Of a stretch of 64,000 bases of DNA, positions 23,683 to 37,144 are shown piece after piece. Each line of letters opens with the position of its first letter. The stretch's first letter is position 1. The notes beneath the pieces are model-generated. The model ran no database searches. It saw only the letters and a list, made by a program, of their open reading frames with translations, and was not told the origin of the DNA. Made by a program: the position numbers and the translations under genes. Source of the DNA: Hevea brasiliensis (taxonomy: Eukaryota; Streptophyta; Magnoliopsida; Malpighiales; Euphorbiaceae); contig NW_026614837.1 of NCBI RefSeq assembly GCF_030052815.1, positions 1-64,000 on the forward strand. The letters run 5' to 3'.

Positions 23683-26600
23683 TGTCACACCCTACTCTTC
23701 GTAAGATGTAACATGATCCCATAGTACACCTAATGAATTACCATACTTCGCCTACTAGTAACCTATTTAATATACTACAAGGAATGTTAAAACAATTTCC
23801 AATCATTTTTATAGTGGTGGGAACATTGAATATTTATTAAAAAGCCTTTAATTGAAATTTTGGTCATGGATCAAATCCTTGATTAAAATTTGGTATTACA
23901 AAAATTTTTCAAAATTTCGGCAGAGTGTCAGCTGTATTTTGATAAAACAGTTCTTCAAACCTGAAAAGAAAAACACTCTCAATATAGTTTCTCAACCACA
24001 ACTCCAATAAAATCAATTTAATCTCTCAATTCAATCTCAGCAATTAATAAATTATTTCCAGCAGTCAACTCAATTCATTTTCAAGCCAAACTTATCATAA
24101 AGAAAACCATTCATTAATTACAAAACTCAGGAAGAAATATGAATATTACGTTTATTAAGGTAATAAAATTAATGCTACAAAAATATACAGATAAATAAAT
24201 TCTCAAATTAATATTACAATAATTTTCATTTCATTACATACCAAAATAATATTGCAAGAGTTTTTGTACAATTGCTCAAATAATTTATATACATATTATT
24301 ACATGAATACATCAAAATCTAATGTACAAGAGTATACCTATGATATACCCGGAGCTAGTTCTAATATGTCTACAAGGAATCTTACTCAGCTGCTCTATAT
24401 TCCTTTCACCTGCGACAGCATACAAAGCTATCGCTGAGCAGTGAAATCAGTGGTGCACTATAATTTAAAACATAATACACTATACATTGACAAAATTATA
24501 GCAAAGAATTTGGACATCTTGAAATTCATCAAATCAAAGTCAATATTTTCAATGATACAAATCAAGTATTTAAATGACATTGATCAAGAAATTCAATTTG
24601 GCAATCATAACTGAACATTTAAAATAATTCCATCAATTTATGGAAATAAAGAGAAAATTTCACTAAAATCAATTATGTACAATTCTCATTTTAAAAATCA
24701 CCATTGCTTATTTTCCAAAAACCATTCTTAATCTCACTAACTCTATGCAAGACTAATCCGTAAGGGCCATCTTCGAAGTAATTCTCACTCCCTATGGTCG
24801 AGGAGATTGAATCGTCGTGCACATTACATCCACACAACAAATTACTTCCGAAAAGGGCTAAGTTAAACTTAGATCTAACCTCTGATAAGAGGAGGATCTA
24901 AGCATGTGCATGTACCATGGTAATCAAAACAAAGCTAACTCCAGTGTCTCCTCAACAAATGAGAGACGGGTAATAACATGTCAAGCATTTGTAGTGAGAT
25001 ATAAAACAACATCATAAATTTCATTATCCTTTTTGTGAGCATAAAATCACAATACAATTCCATTCAATGTCAATTCCAATATCCAATAATTTTTATGCCC
25101 ATCACAATTCAAAATATATTTTATCCATTTCCCATGTAACCATATTCCAATCATAATTTTCCAAAGCAAAATTCCTTTCAATCCATAATAACAATAAAAT
25201 CATAATTTAACCATTTCCCAAAACTAACTCATTCATAATGTAACACATTTTCATAATTGTTGAAATAAGTTCAATGCTTAAGAAACATAATGCATAAAGA
25301 AAATAAACTCATTTAATGAAAGGAAATATGCAAAACATTATAAATGGAAAACTAGTTGTGCACAAGCCTCTTTATTGACTTAGTTTACTACAATTTTCGT
25401 TTTTGCTTCGAAGATCCCTTTCCAACTAAAACACATAAATTTAAAGTGCTTTAGCATCCATTCAATCCATTTCCAATAATTAATTCCAATAATTTCTTTG
25501 CAGACTTATCCTACTCATTACGGTTCTTAAATTCGGTCATTTACATTTTTGTGTATGGTGACACTATTCATGGCACTATTCAAGTCAAAATATTGACTTT
25601 TTCATACTTAAGGGGTATGTTAATTCTAATGACACCCAAATACCACATTTTGAGTGTCAAATTGGTTGGCATTGGTTGCCATTTCAATTTCTAAGCTTCC
25701 AAAGAGACATTGTAAATTTTCAGTTTTGGGTCACTATTTTCCACTGTTCTATTGGTCTGGTTACTGTGGGAATTTAGCTAAATGTCCTTCATCAAAGTTG
25801 TTCCTTATTGTCTTAGATTTAATTTCCTTTTTGAATCACTCCATTGGGAGTTTTGTAGCTCAATTTATGCCTATTTTCTAAGGCTGGCCAGATTGGTTAC
25901 AATCCAGAATTCTGGGCAAATTTTTGGTTATGGTAGTTTTGGTGACCCAAGTTTGGGTGATAATTCGACTTGATTATTGGCAGAATTTGGGTTAGTGTTC
26001 TTCATGAAAGTTATAGTACTATGTCATAGCTTTCTAATGGTTCAAAAATCAGGTCATTTGAACCTTCCTAGACCAAGTTATGGCCAAATAAATAAACATT
26101 GTTTATTTGGTCATTTCTGTACAGTGGCAGTGTGCCAAATCCGGGTTTGACCTAATTGTTCACTAACTTAAAGTCATTTTCATGGCAGGGTTTCTGCATG
26201 AAAATGGTGACATTATGTGTCCACTTTCATTTTCAATTGGCCTCACACCAATTGGATTGGCAGATTTACAGTTTTGGTCCTCTAAGTGAACCAAGGTCTT
26301 GCTATCCAGATTTGGACCCTTACCAATCCGAATTTGGTTTCACTTCCCACCATTCCAACACACCCTAATTGGTCCCAATTGACCACTTTGAGTCTCAATT
26401 AGGTTAATTTATCTCAATTTCAAAAATCTCTAATTTTTGTTGCCACTTTCTAAGTGCCACAAACCCTAATTTCATGATTTGTACAAATCATTCAAATTAA
26501 AGCTTACAAACCACTTCCACCTACTTAATTAAGCCTAATTACATGTTCAATTTAAATAAATATCATCAAACCCTAAGGGACTATGGCTGGCCGACATTAG

Positions 26601-27589
26601 CACCTTCACCATCAAGCATGATTTTCTTAAATTTTCATGCTATCTCAACTTCTTCACACTTAAATGCATCAAATATATAAGGAGAAAGCTTGGAGCTAAC
26701 TTTCCTCACTTGATCACTTTGAACTTCCAATTATCCAATTTTTCTTTAATTTCACTTCTCCGAATCTCTTTCTTGAAGCTTAATTTGAAGACTTCTACAA
26801 GTTTTATAAGGAATTTATGGGGTAATTTAAAGGTATAAAAGCTCAAAGTGAGCTTTAATGGAGGACTAAAAAAAGAAAGAGATGAGAGAAAGTGAGGTGT
26901 AATTCGGCAAGGAAGAGGAAGAAAAATAGGAAGTAAAAATTTTGTTTTAATTAGTCACTTTATGTTGTTATTATCCCAAAATTTACAAAGTTAAAATTAT
27001 GGATTAATGATGTCATGTTTAGGTCACACTAGTGATGTCATAATTCTTATTTTAATTTCCTTTTCTTTTCCTTTGTTTTTCCATAACTTCTTCAATTTAA
27101 TTCTATATTTCACAATTTTAATTTCTCATTTTTTATTGGACAGTTAGGCCAAGAGTCACCTCTAAGGGTGAATTGATCAATTTGCCCTTCGCTGGTCTGA
27201 TCCGGTTTACCAATAATTCTGTATTTCTTCCAGAACCCTGATTTAATTATTTGATCTATTTCTCAACTCTTTTATGTGGTTTTCTCATTTCACTAGCTTC
27301 GCAATAATTCTTAGGACTGCGGTGTCACAATACTCCATATGAAATTTGGTTTTTACTGATCTCGCAGTCACTTTCTGGTGCAGTCACCCATCACCGTGAC
27401 CACCGGCTCATTTAACCTTTTATATTCTATTTTTCTGATCTGTATTTACCCTTCTAGTAATCACTATTAATTTTTGTTCAGGGCTTTTTCAGGTGACTTA
27501 AATATGATTCTAATCCTCTTAATTGTCCATACCGACACCGGTCACTGGAACAGTGATTTGCACAGGACTATGTATGTAGGGGTGTTACA
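23683..27589 (-). repeat. LTR 2 of the array (3907 bp), shared by both internal regions
   Basis: It starts TGTCACACCCTACTCTTCGT and ends GGGGTGTTACA on the plus strand, keeping the canonical TG/CA ends. It serves as 5' LTR for internal region 1 and 3' LTR for internal region 2. A hairpin lies at 24433-24450. A full primer-binding site is not preserved beside it. Confidence 0.92.
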
Positions 27590-27640
27590 ATTCTCTCTCC
27601 CTTAAAAGAAATTTCGACCTCGAAATTTTGCCCACTCTCT

Positions 27641-29750
27641 TAAAGGAGTGAAAGCATGAAAAACATAAGTTTAGATCATTGAATTCAAAAATTTTTCATT
27701 TAGGGTCACATGCATCATGCAAGATTCATTTTTATCTATTTGATTTCAATGATAAACAACATATTAAAACACTTTTAATATATTTTTGGATCTACATTTG
27801 CCATTTAAGATTTTAGAATTAATAGATTAATTCTTTAGAACCCTAAATTAGATCAAGAACAAGTGAACTAACCTTTTAATGCACTGCAGTTGTGTTTGGC
27901 ACCTTTGGAATGCGCCTAGGACACCAGATGTTGTCCCTCTAGCTTGTCCACACCAAGATCACCAATGGCAGCCCCTTGAACAACTTCTCAAGCCTTTCTA
28001 ATTAATTAGTAAATCTGGTTTTGCCTTTTGGAAGATTACAGATGTATACAGGACACTAGAAATAATTTCTAATATTTTTAATTCAAGAGAATGTTGGTAA
28101 TTCTCTTTGAAATGGTGAGAGATGAAGAATAAGAGAAGGGAGAGATGCCTTGGGTGGAGGCACCAATGAAACAAATAGCAGATTGTATTTTTTTCTTTTC
28201 ATCCTTTCCCTTATATAGCTAGGTCACCACTTAAAACCCTTACCACATGTCACCTTCTGATTGGCTCTTAGTTTAATTGACCGAATCACATTGTGCCAAG
28301 TGTCAAACTAAGATTTAATCTTGACTTTGATCATCTTACATGATTAAAAGACAATTGGCAAGCTTATGTGTAGTGCCATGTGTCACCATCTCATGGTGCC
28401 ACATGTCACCCTGTGAAATGACCAAAATACACTTATGTCTTAATTTTGAATTCTCAACCCAAAATAATTATTTCTCTTCTTCTAATCAATTTATGTCAAA
28501 TATAAATTAATTAATTAATCTTTATTAATTAATTTCTCATAATTAAATTCATATTTAAACACTTTAAATATAAATTTAACTTATACTATACATCCAATAA
28601 CCTAGATTTGATTTCAAGCCATGCTAGGGACTTTGCAATCTAATTGTAAACCAAACTTATTTAATTAATCAATTAAACTCTTTAATTAATTAATTAAATC
28701 ACATTTAACTTGGTGATTACTTGTGTATGTGTGTGACTCACTAGGCTTATCACTAATTGGCAATGAGATATGATATCAACTCTTAATATCATCAGAACTC
28801 TTTCTTACCATAAATGATTTCTTTAAATCATTTTAGGTAGCTCATAGATTATGGTTAACACCTAGCATAGCATGCCATAGCCACCCAATTAGTTATAAGG
28901 TTTACCTTAAATGAACATATAATCATATGTTACTATGTACTAGAATCTCTCTGTTATAAAATCCCAATTCGAGCTGGAGTCATGGTTTATGTCAAACCCC
29001 ATTTACTATGAATATTATGTTCTCTTTTAATTCCAGTTCTTGATTAAAAAGATTTTTTCATCAGAAACTCTTTTCTGATTAAATCTATCTGTCCTGGTTA
29101 GGAACTTGAAACATCAAGAACAATTAAATGAACATAGGATTTTATCCCTATTTACTTAGGGTAATAGATTCTATCTTGATCAACACCTACCTCCATATAT
29201 AATTAGTAGGAGCCAACACATGCCCATATACCCATACACAGTACAAGTATGAAAGCAGTATCAAACTCAAATCACCTATATACAAGATAACTGTGCTATC
29301 TCAGGTCTAAAGATTATATGCACTGATATGATTTATAACAATGCATTGACAAGAGTAAACTCCATGTGCTTGTCATAAATGTCACTGGTTCGACCTACTT
29401 ATCATGTATAAGTGCCTATCGTGTTTGTTATATGGCATGAGACTCACCATTCCATCTTATTTATATCTCATATAAATACATTGGAACAAACATGAATACG
29501 ATCTTTCTGGATAAGTCATGTCCTGTGTGAAGTATCCTCGATTGTGAACCAATTTATGATACTTTGCGCTAGAAATACTGTCACTCATATTCTTAACAAC
29601 TTAAGAATAGAATTTCTAACAAAATATTGATGGACCTTTTCTATTACACATAAATATATTATGTAAACAGAAAAGTGAAAATGCCTTTTATTAATAAAAA
29701 CATATACAAGATACATACTAAATGATATGCTCTAGGGCATACTACTAACA
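27641..29750 (-). mobile_element. Solo LTR, family B (2110 bp), in internal region 2
   Basis: On the minus strand it starts TGTTAGTAGTATGCCCTAGA and ends CACTCCTTTA (the final CA is mutated). It is flanked by TCTCT (27636-27640 and 29751-29755). The empty site is seen in internal region 1 near 18741 (CAGTCTGTCC). Its orientation is opposite to the copy at 21094, and its target site differs, so the two are independent insertions. Confidence 0.92.
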
Positions 29751-29755
29751 TCTCT

Positions 29756-30010
29756 GTCCTTAATCATCCGTATGTGTTGTTTTCTCATGTCTCTCTCACA
29801 TTTCCATGTAGCCTCATAGTCTGAATGATGGTTCGTAACACTTTAGCCAATAATATTTACATATTGATTTCTCACCTCGTGTGCCAAGTTCCTTATGTGC
29901 TTCTGTCATAAGTTAAATTTGAATTCATTTCAATTCTAATGGTAAGCAAATCTGTGTGCTAACGGATCCATTCTTTCTAGGACCTCATATAATCCTATGA
30001 AGTGAGAACT
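29756..30010 (-). pseudogene. Integrase C-terminus and chromodomain relic, second copy
   Basis: It is homologous to 18740-19010 with private substitutions, again adjacent to the former pol end. It is separated from its polypurine tract by the family B solo LTR. Confidence 0.6.
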
Positions 30011-31382
30011 TAGCTTTTCTCCTTTCTACATAATCTTATAATCTTCTTTTCTTTGAGTCTATGTAAGACTTTTAACAATCTAATACAACGTATAATTTAT
30101 TTTTATAACACTAATCTTTTCTTACTATTGTTTTATTTAATATTTCGATTCATGTTTCCTTATTGAATTACCATTGTGGTCTTATTAGAATTACTTATCT
30201 AATCATTGGCCATAGATTCATAACGGTTATCTTGCTAACTTTACTTCGAATCTAGGCCTATGTGCCATTTTACACCATTTTACACCATCATTAGTGACAT
30301 TCCTTAATCTCTTATGAGAAAACATTGTTATGCTCTTATACCTTACCACAACTACATGATATTACTTATTCTCTTTTCCTATAATAAACCTCTTGAAACA
30401 TCATTTTATAATTTATGATTATCATCCATAGCATCCTGTCTCCTTCAGGGGAACAAAACTTTTCTTTGTGCCTTGCTATTACACTAATATAATACTGTTT
30501 TTTGCTAGACTTTAGGTGAAGAATCCATAACAATACCAAAATAATTATAACCCCCTATTCGAGACCCGATGACCTCGCCCTATCAATGTTATCTTAATTT
30601 ATGACTATACCAAAATCTCTAGTCTTATAGCAATTCATGATATATCATAGTTTGGGTTAGATAACTGAGTCAATGACTCTAGCTATCTTATAACTATGCC
30701 CTTTCAATATTCTAACTTTGGAGTTTTAAATCCCGAATTAGGATTTTCAACTCATTTTCAATAAGAAAACTCTATTTTGTCATAACTATTTCAAAACAGA
30801 AGCCGTTTGCAATTATTCTGATCTTGGTGTACTATCGGGTAGTATGTAGCTCTACACAATAATCTCAAGTTAGTACTGTAAACTGCAGCTTACAGTATCA
30901 ACATCAAGAACATTGCATAGTTACTGTGATACATCCCAATAGATCAAATTTTTCTATATCTTATCCTTCTCGAATTCATATCTTATTCTTATTATGGTAC
31001 TCACTAATATCTATTAGCGGTAATACCTTTGTCCTCATCTAGGACAACTGTATTATTATAGTTCACTTTTAGGTCTTTTTACCTTGCACTAAACAAGCAC
31101 ACCAATTAATTCTATAATTTATCGTATTCTAGAGGACGTCTCTCCCTAGCAACTGCTTCAAGACTGATTTCAATCACACTTATTATTGTAGTCTTTATCC
31201 TAAAGGACTAGCCACTAAAGAATCAAAATTTATTTCTATGCAAGGGAATAACAGCAAAATATATAATTCTAACATTAGAGCCAGAAATCCAATAGTGCAT
31301 AGTTATTCCTTTCAAAAATTAAGAACATACAGGCAATTATTTCGGAAGTCTCCGCTTTTCTCTCTTGATGCGTGAGGTACAC

Positions 31383-31792
31383 TTAGGTCGGTATACTACT
31401 CCGTTCAGATTGATGCCTTATGCCCTGGCTATCAGTAAAACCACCTCTACCTTTACCTCTGCCTCCACTAACTATCTGTGAATCTCTAAAAGTAAAACCT
31501 TGGACTGATCCTTCTAGGGTAGTATGTGGCATAGGTCGACGTGCTGTAGTACAATCTCTGGCGAAATGCCCGATTCTTCCACAATTATAGCAGGCTCTAA
31601 CGACCTTATGATAAATGCCCCATGTAACTTGCCACATATATCACAAACACGGATAGGGTAGGAACTTCTGGTTCTTTGACTACTGTTTCTCAATTGCTTC
31701 TGTCCTGAAGATTCGCCTCTATCATACTTAGAGGTTTGGGGTCCTTCAAACTCTTTTCTCTTTTCTAAAGTACTACTTGAACTCTGACCCAT
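31383..31792 (-). pseudogene. gag zinc knuckle region, internal region 2
   Basis: The minus strand shows CYNCGRIGHFARDC, an intact CCHC knuckle (nucleic-acid chaperone part of gag), preceded by VCDICGKLHGA and a Ser/Arg-rich linker. The two parts are in different frames, so the protein is broken. The protease start visible in internal region 1 is truncated here by a small deletion near 31275. Confidence 0.78.
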
Positions 31793-31840
31793 AGGTTTCT
31801 CACTCTTCTCTATTTCATGTTGCCCTTGTGGGGGTTGGGT

Positions 31841-32032
31841 TTATGCTTGGGCTTGGGCTGACAGGTTATTAGCCATCTGCTGAAAAAAAAAGGCCATTTG
31901 CTGGGCCATTTGTGCGGTAATTTGTACAGGTGGGGCTGGTACAGTCAGGCTTTTGACACTCTGAGGAGCTGGGGCCTCACCTTGTACTTCCATCGTCACA
32001 GACTGTTCTATTGTCTCATCATTCTCTTCCAT
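31841..32032 (-). pseudogene. gag N-terminal fragment, internal region 2
   Basis: This is a counterpart of 23192-23497, starting MEENDETIEQSVTMEVQGEA with the same Gln-rich segment. An in-frame TAA at 31840-31842 (a Gln codon in copy 1) ends it. The capsid core is missing here too, so the capsid deletion predates the duplication. Confidence 0.8.
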
Positions 32033-32199
32033 ATCTTTTCACAGGATTTTTTTATTTCCTGTACAACCAACACAAGGAGATTTCTCTCCGTTAGCTCATA
32101 TTTATGATGCAAATATACTATATGTATTAAACATTCGAGTAGTTGTATTTATCAAAAAATTATTTTTAAATTCACAATTCAAAATTTAAATTAAAACCT

Positions 32200-32211
32200 G
32201 CTCTGATACCA
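32200..32211 (-). other. Primer-binding site of the array element
   Basis: The minus strand reads TGGTATCAGAGC, complementary to the 3' end of plant initiator tRNA-Met, 7 bases from the end of LTR 3. It fixes the element orientation. Confidence 0.9.
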
Positions 32212-32218
32212 CTAAACA

Positions 32219-33779
32219 TGTCACAACCTACTCTTCGTAAGATGTAACATGATCCCGTAGCACACCTAATGAATTACCGTACTTCGCCTACTGGTAACCC
32301 ATTTAATATACTATAAGGGATTCTAAACGATTTTAGATCATTTTTATAGTGGTGGGAATACTGAATATTTATTAAAAAGCCTTTAATTGAAATTTTGGTC
32401 ATGGATCAAATTCTCGATTAAAATCTGGTGTTACGAAAATTTTTCAAAATTTCGGCAGAGTGCCGGCTGTATTTTAAAAAAACAGTTCTTCAAACCTGAA
32501 AAGAAAAATACTCCCAAAATAGTTTCTCAACCACAACTCCAATAAAATCAATTTAATCTCTCAATTCAATCTCAGTAATTAATAAATCGTTCCCAGCAGT
32601 CAACTCAATTCATTTTCAAGCTAAACTTATCATAAAGAAAACCATTAATTAATTACAATACTCAGGAAGAAATATGAATATTACGTTCATTAAGGTAATA
32701 AAATTAATATTACAAAAATATACAGATAAATAAATTCTCAAATTAATATTACAATCATTTTCATTTCATTACATACCAAAATAATATTACAAGAGTTTTT
32801 GTACAACTGTTCAAATAATTTACATATATATTATTACATGAATATATCAAAATCTAATGTACAAGGGTATACCTATGATATACCGGGAGCTAGTCCCAAT
32901 GTGTCTTCAAGGAATCTTACTCAGTTGTTCTATATTCCTTTCACCTGCGACAGCATACAAAGCTATCACTGAGCGGTGAACTCAGTGGTGCACAACTATA
33001 ATTTAAAACATAATGCACTATACATTGACAAAATTATAGCAAAGAATTTGGACATCTTGAAATTCATCAAATCAAAGTCAATATTTTCAATGATACAAAA
33101 TCAAGTATTTAAATGACATTGATCAAGAAATTCAATTTGGCAATCATAACTGAACATTTAAAATAATTCCATCAATTTATGGAAATAAAGAGAAAATTTT
33201 ACTAAAATCAATTATATACAATTCTCATTTTAAAAATCACCATTGCTCATTTTCTAAAAACCATTATTAATCTCACTAACTCTATGCAAGACTAATCTGT
33301 AAGGGCCATCTTCAAAGTGATTCTCACTCCCTATGGTCGGGGAGATCGAATCTTCGTGCACATTACATCCACACAACAAATTACTTCCGAAAAGGGCCAA
33401 GTTAAACTTAGATCTAACCTCTGATAAGAGGAGGATCTAAGCATGTGCACGTATGATGGTAATCAAAACAAAGCTCCGGTGTCTCCTCAACAAATGAGAG
33501 ACGGGTAATAAAATGTCAAGCATTTGTAATGAGATATAAAACAACATCATAAATTTCATTATCCTTTTTGTGAGCATAAAATCACAATACAATTCAATTC
33601 AATGTCAATTCCAATATCCAATAATTTTTATACCCATCACAATTCAAAACATATTTTATCCATCTCCCATGTAACCATATTCCAATCATAATTTTCCAAA
33701 GCAAAATTCCTTTCAATCCATAATAACAATAAAATCATAATTTAACCATTTCCCAAAACTAACTCATTCATAATGTAAC
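32219..33779 (-). repeat. LTR 3 of the array, left part
   Basis: It starts TGTCACAACCTACTCTTCGT. It is interrupted at 33780 by a copia element after GTAAC and resumes at 41774. The joined length is about 3.9 kb, matching LTR 2. A 7-bp-stem hairpin CACTGAG-loop-CTCAGTG lies at 32967-32987. Confidence 0.92.
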
Positions 33780-33972
33780 TGTTGGTGTGAGTCATCAGAA
33801 TTAATGTATATAGAAACTACAACTGTAGAGATTTCTTGGTTTTCAAGGACATGCTTAAATTTAGCCTTACATGTTGTATTGCCATATATATCTTCTTAAA
33901 CTCTCTCTTTGTACCTGTATATATTGGGTACAAATGGTGAATGAAATATAGATCTGATTGCTATCTTTAACA
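33780..33972 (+). repeat. Copia 5' LTR (193 bp)
   Basis: TGTTGGTGTGAGTCATCAGA ... CTATCTTTAACA. The two LTRs differ by only a handful of substitutions (for example TGTGAG/CATGAG near the start and TTTAACA/TTTAATA at the end). Confidence 0.95.
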
Positions 33973-33984
33973 TGGTATCAGAGC
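33973..33984 (+). other. Copia primer-binding site
   Basis: TGGTATCAGAGC, complementary to the initiator tRNA-Met 3' end, directly after the 5' LTR. Confidence 0.93.
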
Positions 33985-34037
33985 AGGTTGGGTTTCCTGT
34001 GAATTGATTTGGAAAGGAACTCAAGCCACTAAAAGCC

Positions 34038-35012
34038 ATGGAAGACCATACAAAACTAGCATCATCACCAAACGCCTCAACCGAATCCATACTTGACAAC
34101 TTGACAACCAAGATAACAGAAGTTATGTCACGTACCCAGGCCTCATCCACCATTGATTCTACAACAGCACCAATAAACATCAGGTTAAATGACTCTAACT
34201 ATGCCTTATTGTCCTAGGTTGTTGAGATGTATATCTCAGGTAAAGACAAACTGGGATATATCAACGGAGACCTTCCACAGCCACCAGAAACAGACCCATC
34301 TTTCCGTAAATGGAGAAGAGAGAATGCCATTGTGAAAGGGTGGCTGATCAACTCAATGGAGCCATCCTTGGTTGGGAATTTCATTCGGTTCTCCACAGGC
34401 AAACAGGTTTGGGATTCTATTGCTACTACATACTTTGATGGATCTGACTCATCACAGATTTATGACCTTCGATGATGGGTATCTTGAATGCGGCAAGGCG
34501 GTGGATCCATAGAAAAATACTACAATGATCTACAAGGGTTATGGCGTGAAATTGATTTTTGCCGTCCCAACCCAATGGAATGTGTTACGGATATACAGAA
34601 ATATAATTCTCTTCTCCAAGAGGAAAGAGTTTATATTTTCCTAAATGGATTAGATGACAGACTCAATAATATTAGAAGTGACGTTCTCCAGCTAAAACCA
34701 TTCCCTACCATTGAGCAGGCCTACGCATACGTTCGAAGAGAAGATACTCGCCAAACTGTGATGGCATCGAGTATGGAGAATGCTTCTAATGGTGCTGTCA
34801 TGGCTACTAAAGGAGTTAAATCAAGTTAGCCACAACTGACGAAGAGTGGATCATCAACCAGACCTAAGGGCCAATCTGGTGAAGGGAAGTGCACCCATTG
34901 TGGCAATACAAAGCACACCCGAGATATTTGCTTCAAATTACATGGATACCCAGATTGGTGGCATGAATTACAAACTAGGAAGAAGTAAGATACTGCAAAT
35001 ACGACTGGAAAC
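34038..35012 (+). pseudogene. Copia gag, disrupted
   Basis: The frame begins with ATG at 34038. It contains the copia gag core (FRKWRRENAIVKGWLINSM, VWDSIATTYFDGSDSSQIYD) and a zinc knuckle CTHCGNTKHTRDIC near 34890-34935 followed by KLHGYPDWWHEL. There is an in-frame TAG at about 34216, a stop at about 34475 and another before the knuckle. Gag would form the virus-like particle and bind the RNA. It is not functional here. Confidence 0.88.
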
Positions 35013-35129
35013 ATGGGTCACACAGTCGTTGCCACTGCTGAACCTCAATTATCTCTTATTCCTGGCATATATGCTACTACTGTAGACAGTGATGAAGGTA
35101 AATATGGCTAAGCTTTTTATACCTCCAAT

Positions 35130-36060
35130 GCTTCTAATGATGATGACTGGATTATCGACTCTGGGGCCACAGATCACGTCATTTTGACACCGGTGACTTC
35201 TCCAAAAGGACACCACTAGGGTGAACCTGTATTATTAATGCCAATGAAGTTGCACATCCAGTCACTGGGGCTGGAGTTGTATCAATATCACCATTTTTGT
35301 CCTTATCTCATACTCTTTTGGTTCCATCTTTATCAAATAAATTGATGTCAGTGAGTCAAATTACTAAAGAACTAAATTGTGTGGTACTAATGTATCCAAA
35401 ACTTTGTCTTATATAGGATATTCTCAGCAAGGAGATAATTGGGCGTGGTACTAAGAGGGGGGCTATACTGCTTAGATGACTTCAGTCCAGGTCGAGCCAA
35501 TAATGTCAGTAGCAAAGAAGGACAAATATGGCTTTGGCATCGTCCCTTGGGGCATCCATCATTCGGTTATTTACAACATTTATTTCCATATTTGTTTTCC
35601 CATTTACAGAATAAAGACTTGAGATGTGAAACATGTATTTTGGCAAAGAATCATAGAGTTTGTTATCCACCAAGTTTGAATAAAAATAGTACTCCTTTCT
35701 CCTTAATACATTCTGATGTTTGGGGACCTTCCCCAATAACTACTCCCTCTAATTATCGTTGGTTTGTGATCTTTGTCGATGATTGTACACGCATGACATG
35801 GCTTTACCTAATAAAGATTAAAGATGAAGTGTTTTCCATTTTTCAAGCATTTCATACTATGGTACAGACCCAATTTTCAGCCAACATACAGGTTCTTTGA
35901 TCAGATAATGGAGGAGAGTTTATCAATAACAAATTCCAAGCTTATTTTCAACAACATGGTCTTCTTCATGAGACATCATGCCCACAAACTCTACAGCAAA
36001 ATGGCATTGCGGAGAGGAAAAATCGCCATGTATTAGAGACTGCACGAGCACTACTTCTTG
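35130..36060 (+). pseudogene. Copia protease and integrase regions, disrupted
   Basis: The protease active site IIDSGATDHV lies near 35150. After it come a GAG-pre-integrase HHCC finger (LWHRPLGHPSF ... CETCILAK) and the integrase core with HSDVWGP and FVDDCTRMTWLYLIK (first catalytic Asp). The second Asp falls in SDNGGEF near 35897, right after a TGA. Several frame breaks are present. Confidence 0.85.
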
Positions 36061-36286
36061 GTACGAATGTACCTAATCGCCACTAGGATGATGCAGTCAC
36101 AACTGCTATTTATTTACTAAATCGGATGCCTTACAAAGTCTTAAATTTCAAAACTCCATTGTAGGTGTTGTCCACCCATGTTTCTTTGCCGTCAGTTCTT
36201 ATGCTTCTTCCTTGAGTTTTCGGCTGTGTTGCTTTTGTCCATCTTCATAAAAACCAATGGACTAAGCTAGATCCCTGTGCCATTCT

Positions 36287-37144
36287 GTGTTTTTGGGCTA
36301 CGGATTACATAAAAAAGGATATAGGTGCTTTGATCCTATAACAAATCATACTTATACCTCTATGGATGTGACATTCCTAGAATCTGAGCCATTCTTCCAA
36401 AACAGAATATCTAACTCAGCTCTTCAGGGGGAGTCTACAGTTGAACAGCCGAGTTGGTTTCAAGGAGGTGAGACAAGTTGGTTTCCAGGAGGTGAGGTAA
36501 TAACAGGAGTTAAAATTGACAATGGGGAAATAGCACTAGAAAATGAGAAACTTGGAGATGTACTTGATAGAGAAGAATCTGACAATAGAGACAACGATGA
36601 ACAACTTACCAGTGGAGAGCATGCTACACCAATTACACTCCAATCTGATAATGAAGTGAATGTCACACCCCCTCTCACTCCGGTACCTGAAGGATCTCCT
36701 CCTACTGAGAATATTCATGAAGTAAGCTCTCCTATTACTCATCCTCATACTAACAACTTGGATACTTCTATCTATGTTCTGCCTTTTAGGAAAAATCGTG
36801 AAAAACCACCAAAGAGATACTCCCCTGATGAGCAAGAAAGAAAGACAAGATATCCAATTGCCAATTATGTGTCCACTCAAAAGCTACCCAAGCCTATCAA
36901 GACGTTTATGCAAGCATTGTCCTCTTATCATATTCCAAGCAGTATTGAAGAAGCTCTGACTAACCCAAATTGGGTAAAAGCAATTAAGGAGGAGCTGAAG
37001 GCCTTGCAGAAAAATAACACCTGGAAGCTAGTTCCACTACTAGAAGGAAAAAAACTAGTGGTATGTAAGTGGGTGTTTTCTATAAAATACAAGGCTGACG
37101 GATCGATTGACAGGTATAAGGCAAGGCTTGTGGCAAAGGGATTC
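36287..37144 (+). pseudogene. Copia integrase end and reverse transcriptase N-terminal part
   Basis: An open frame holds the variable integrase C-terminal linker (a Glu/Asp/Pro-rich stretch) and then the start of the copia reverse transcriptase: EEALTNPNWVKAIKEELKAL, NNTWKLVPL, KWVFSIKYKADGSIDRYKAR and LVAKGF. The reading frame is cut at GGATTC by the solo LTR at 37145 and resumes at 40261. Confidence 0.9.

Larger units (their letters stand above)
27590..32218 (-). mobile_element. Internal region 2 of the array (gag/pol remnants)
   Basis: It has the same order as internal region 1 but its own lesions: polypurine tract (27590-27612), solo LTR family B (27641-29750, opposite orientation), integrase/chromodomain relic (29756-30010), non-coding middle, zinc knuckle (31383-31792), gag N-terminus (31841-32032), and primer-binding site GCTCTGATACCA at 32200-32211 (complement of the initiator tRNA-Met 3' end), 7 bases from LTR 3. 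Confidence 0.85.

Noticed and set aside
36460..36880. Minus-strand frames within the copia integrase linker
   Set aside because: Antisense shadows of the open copia frame.
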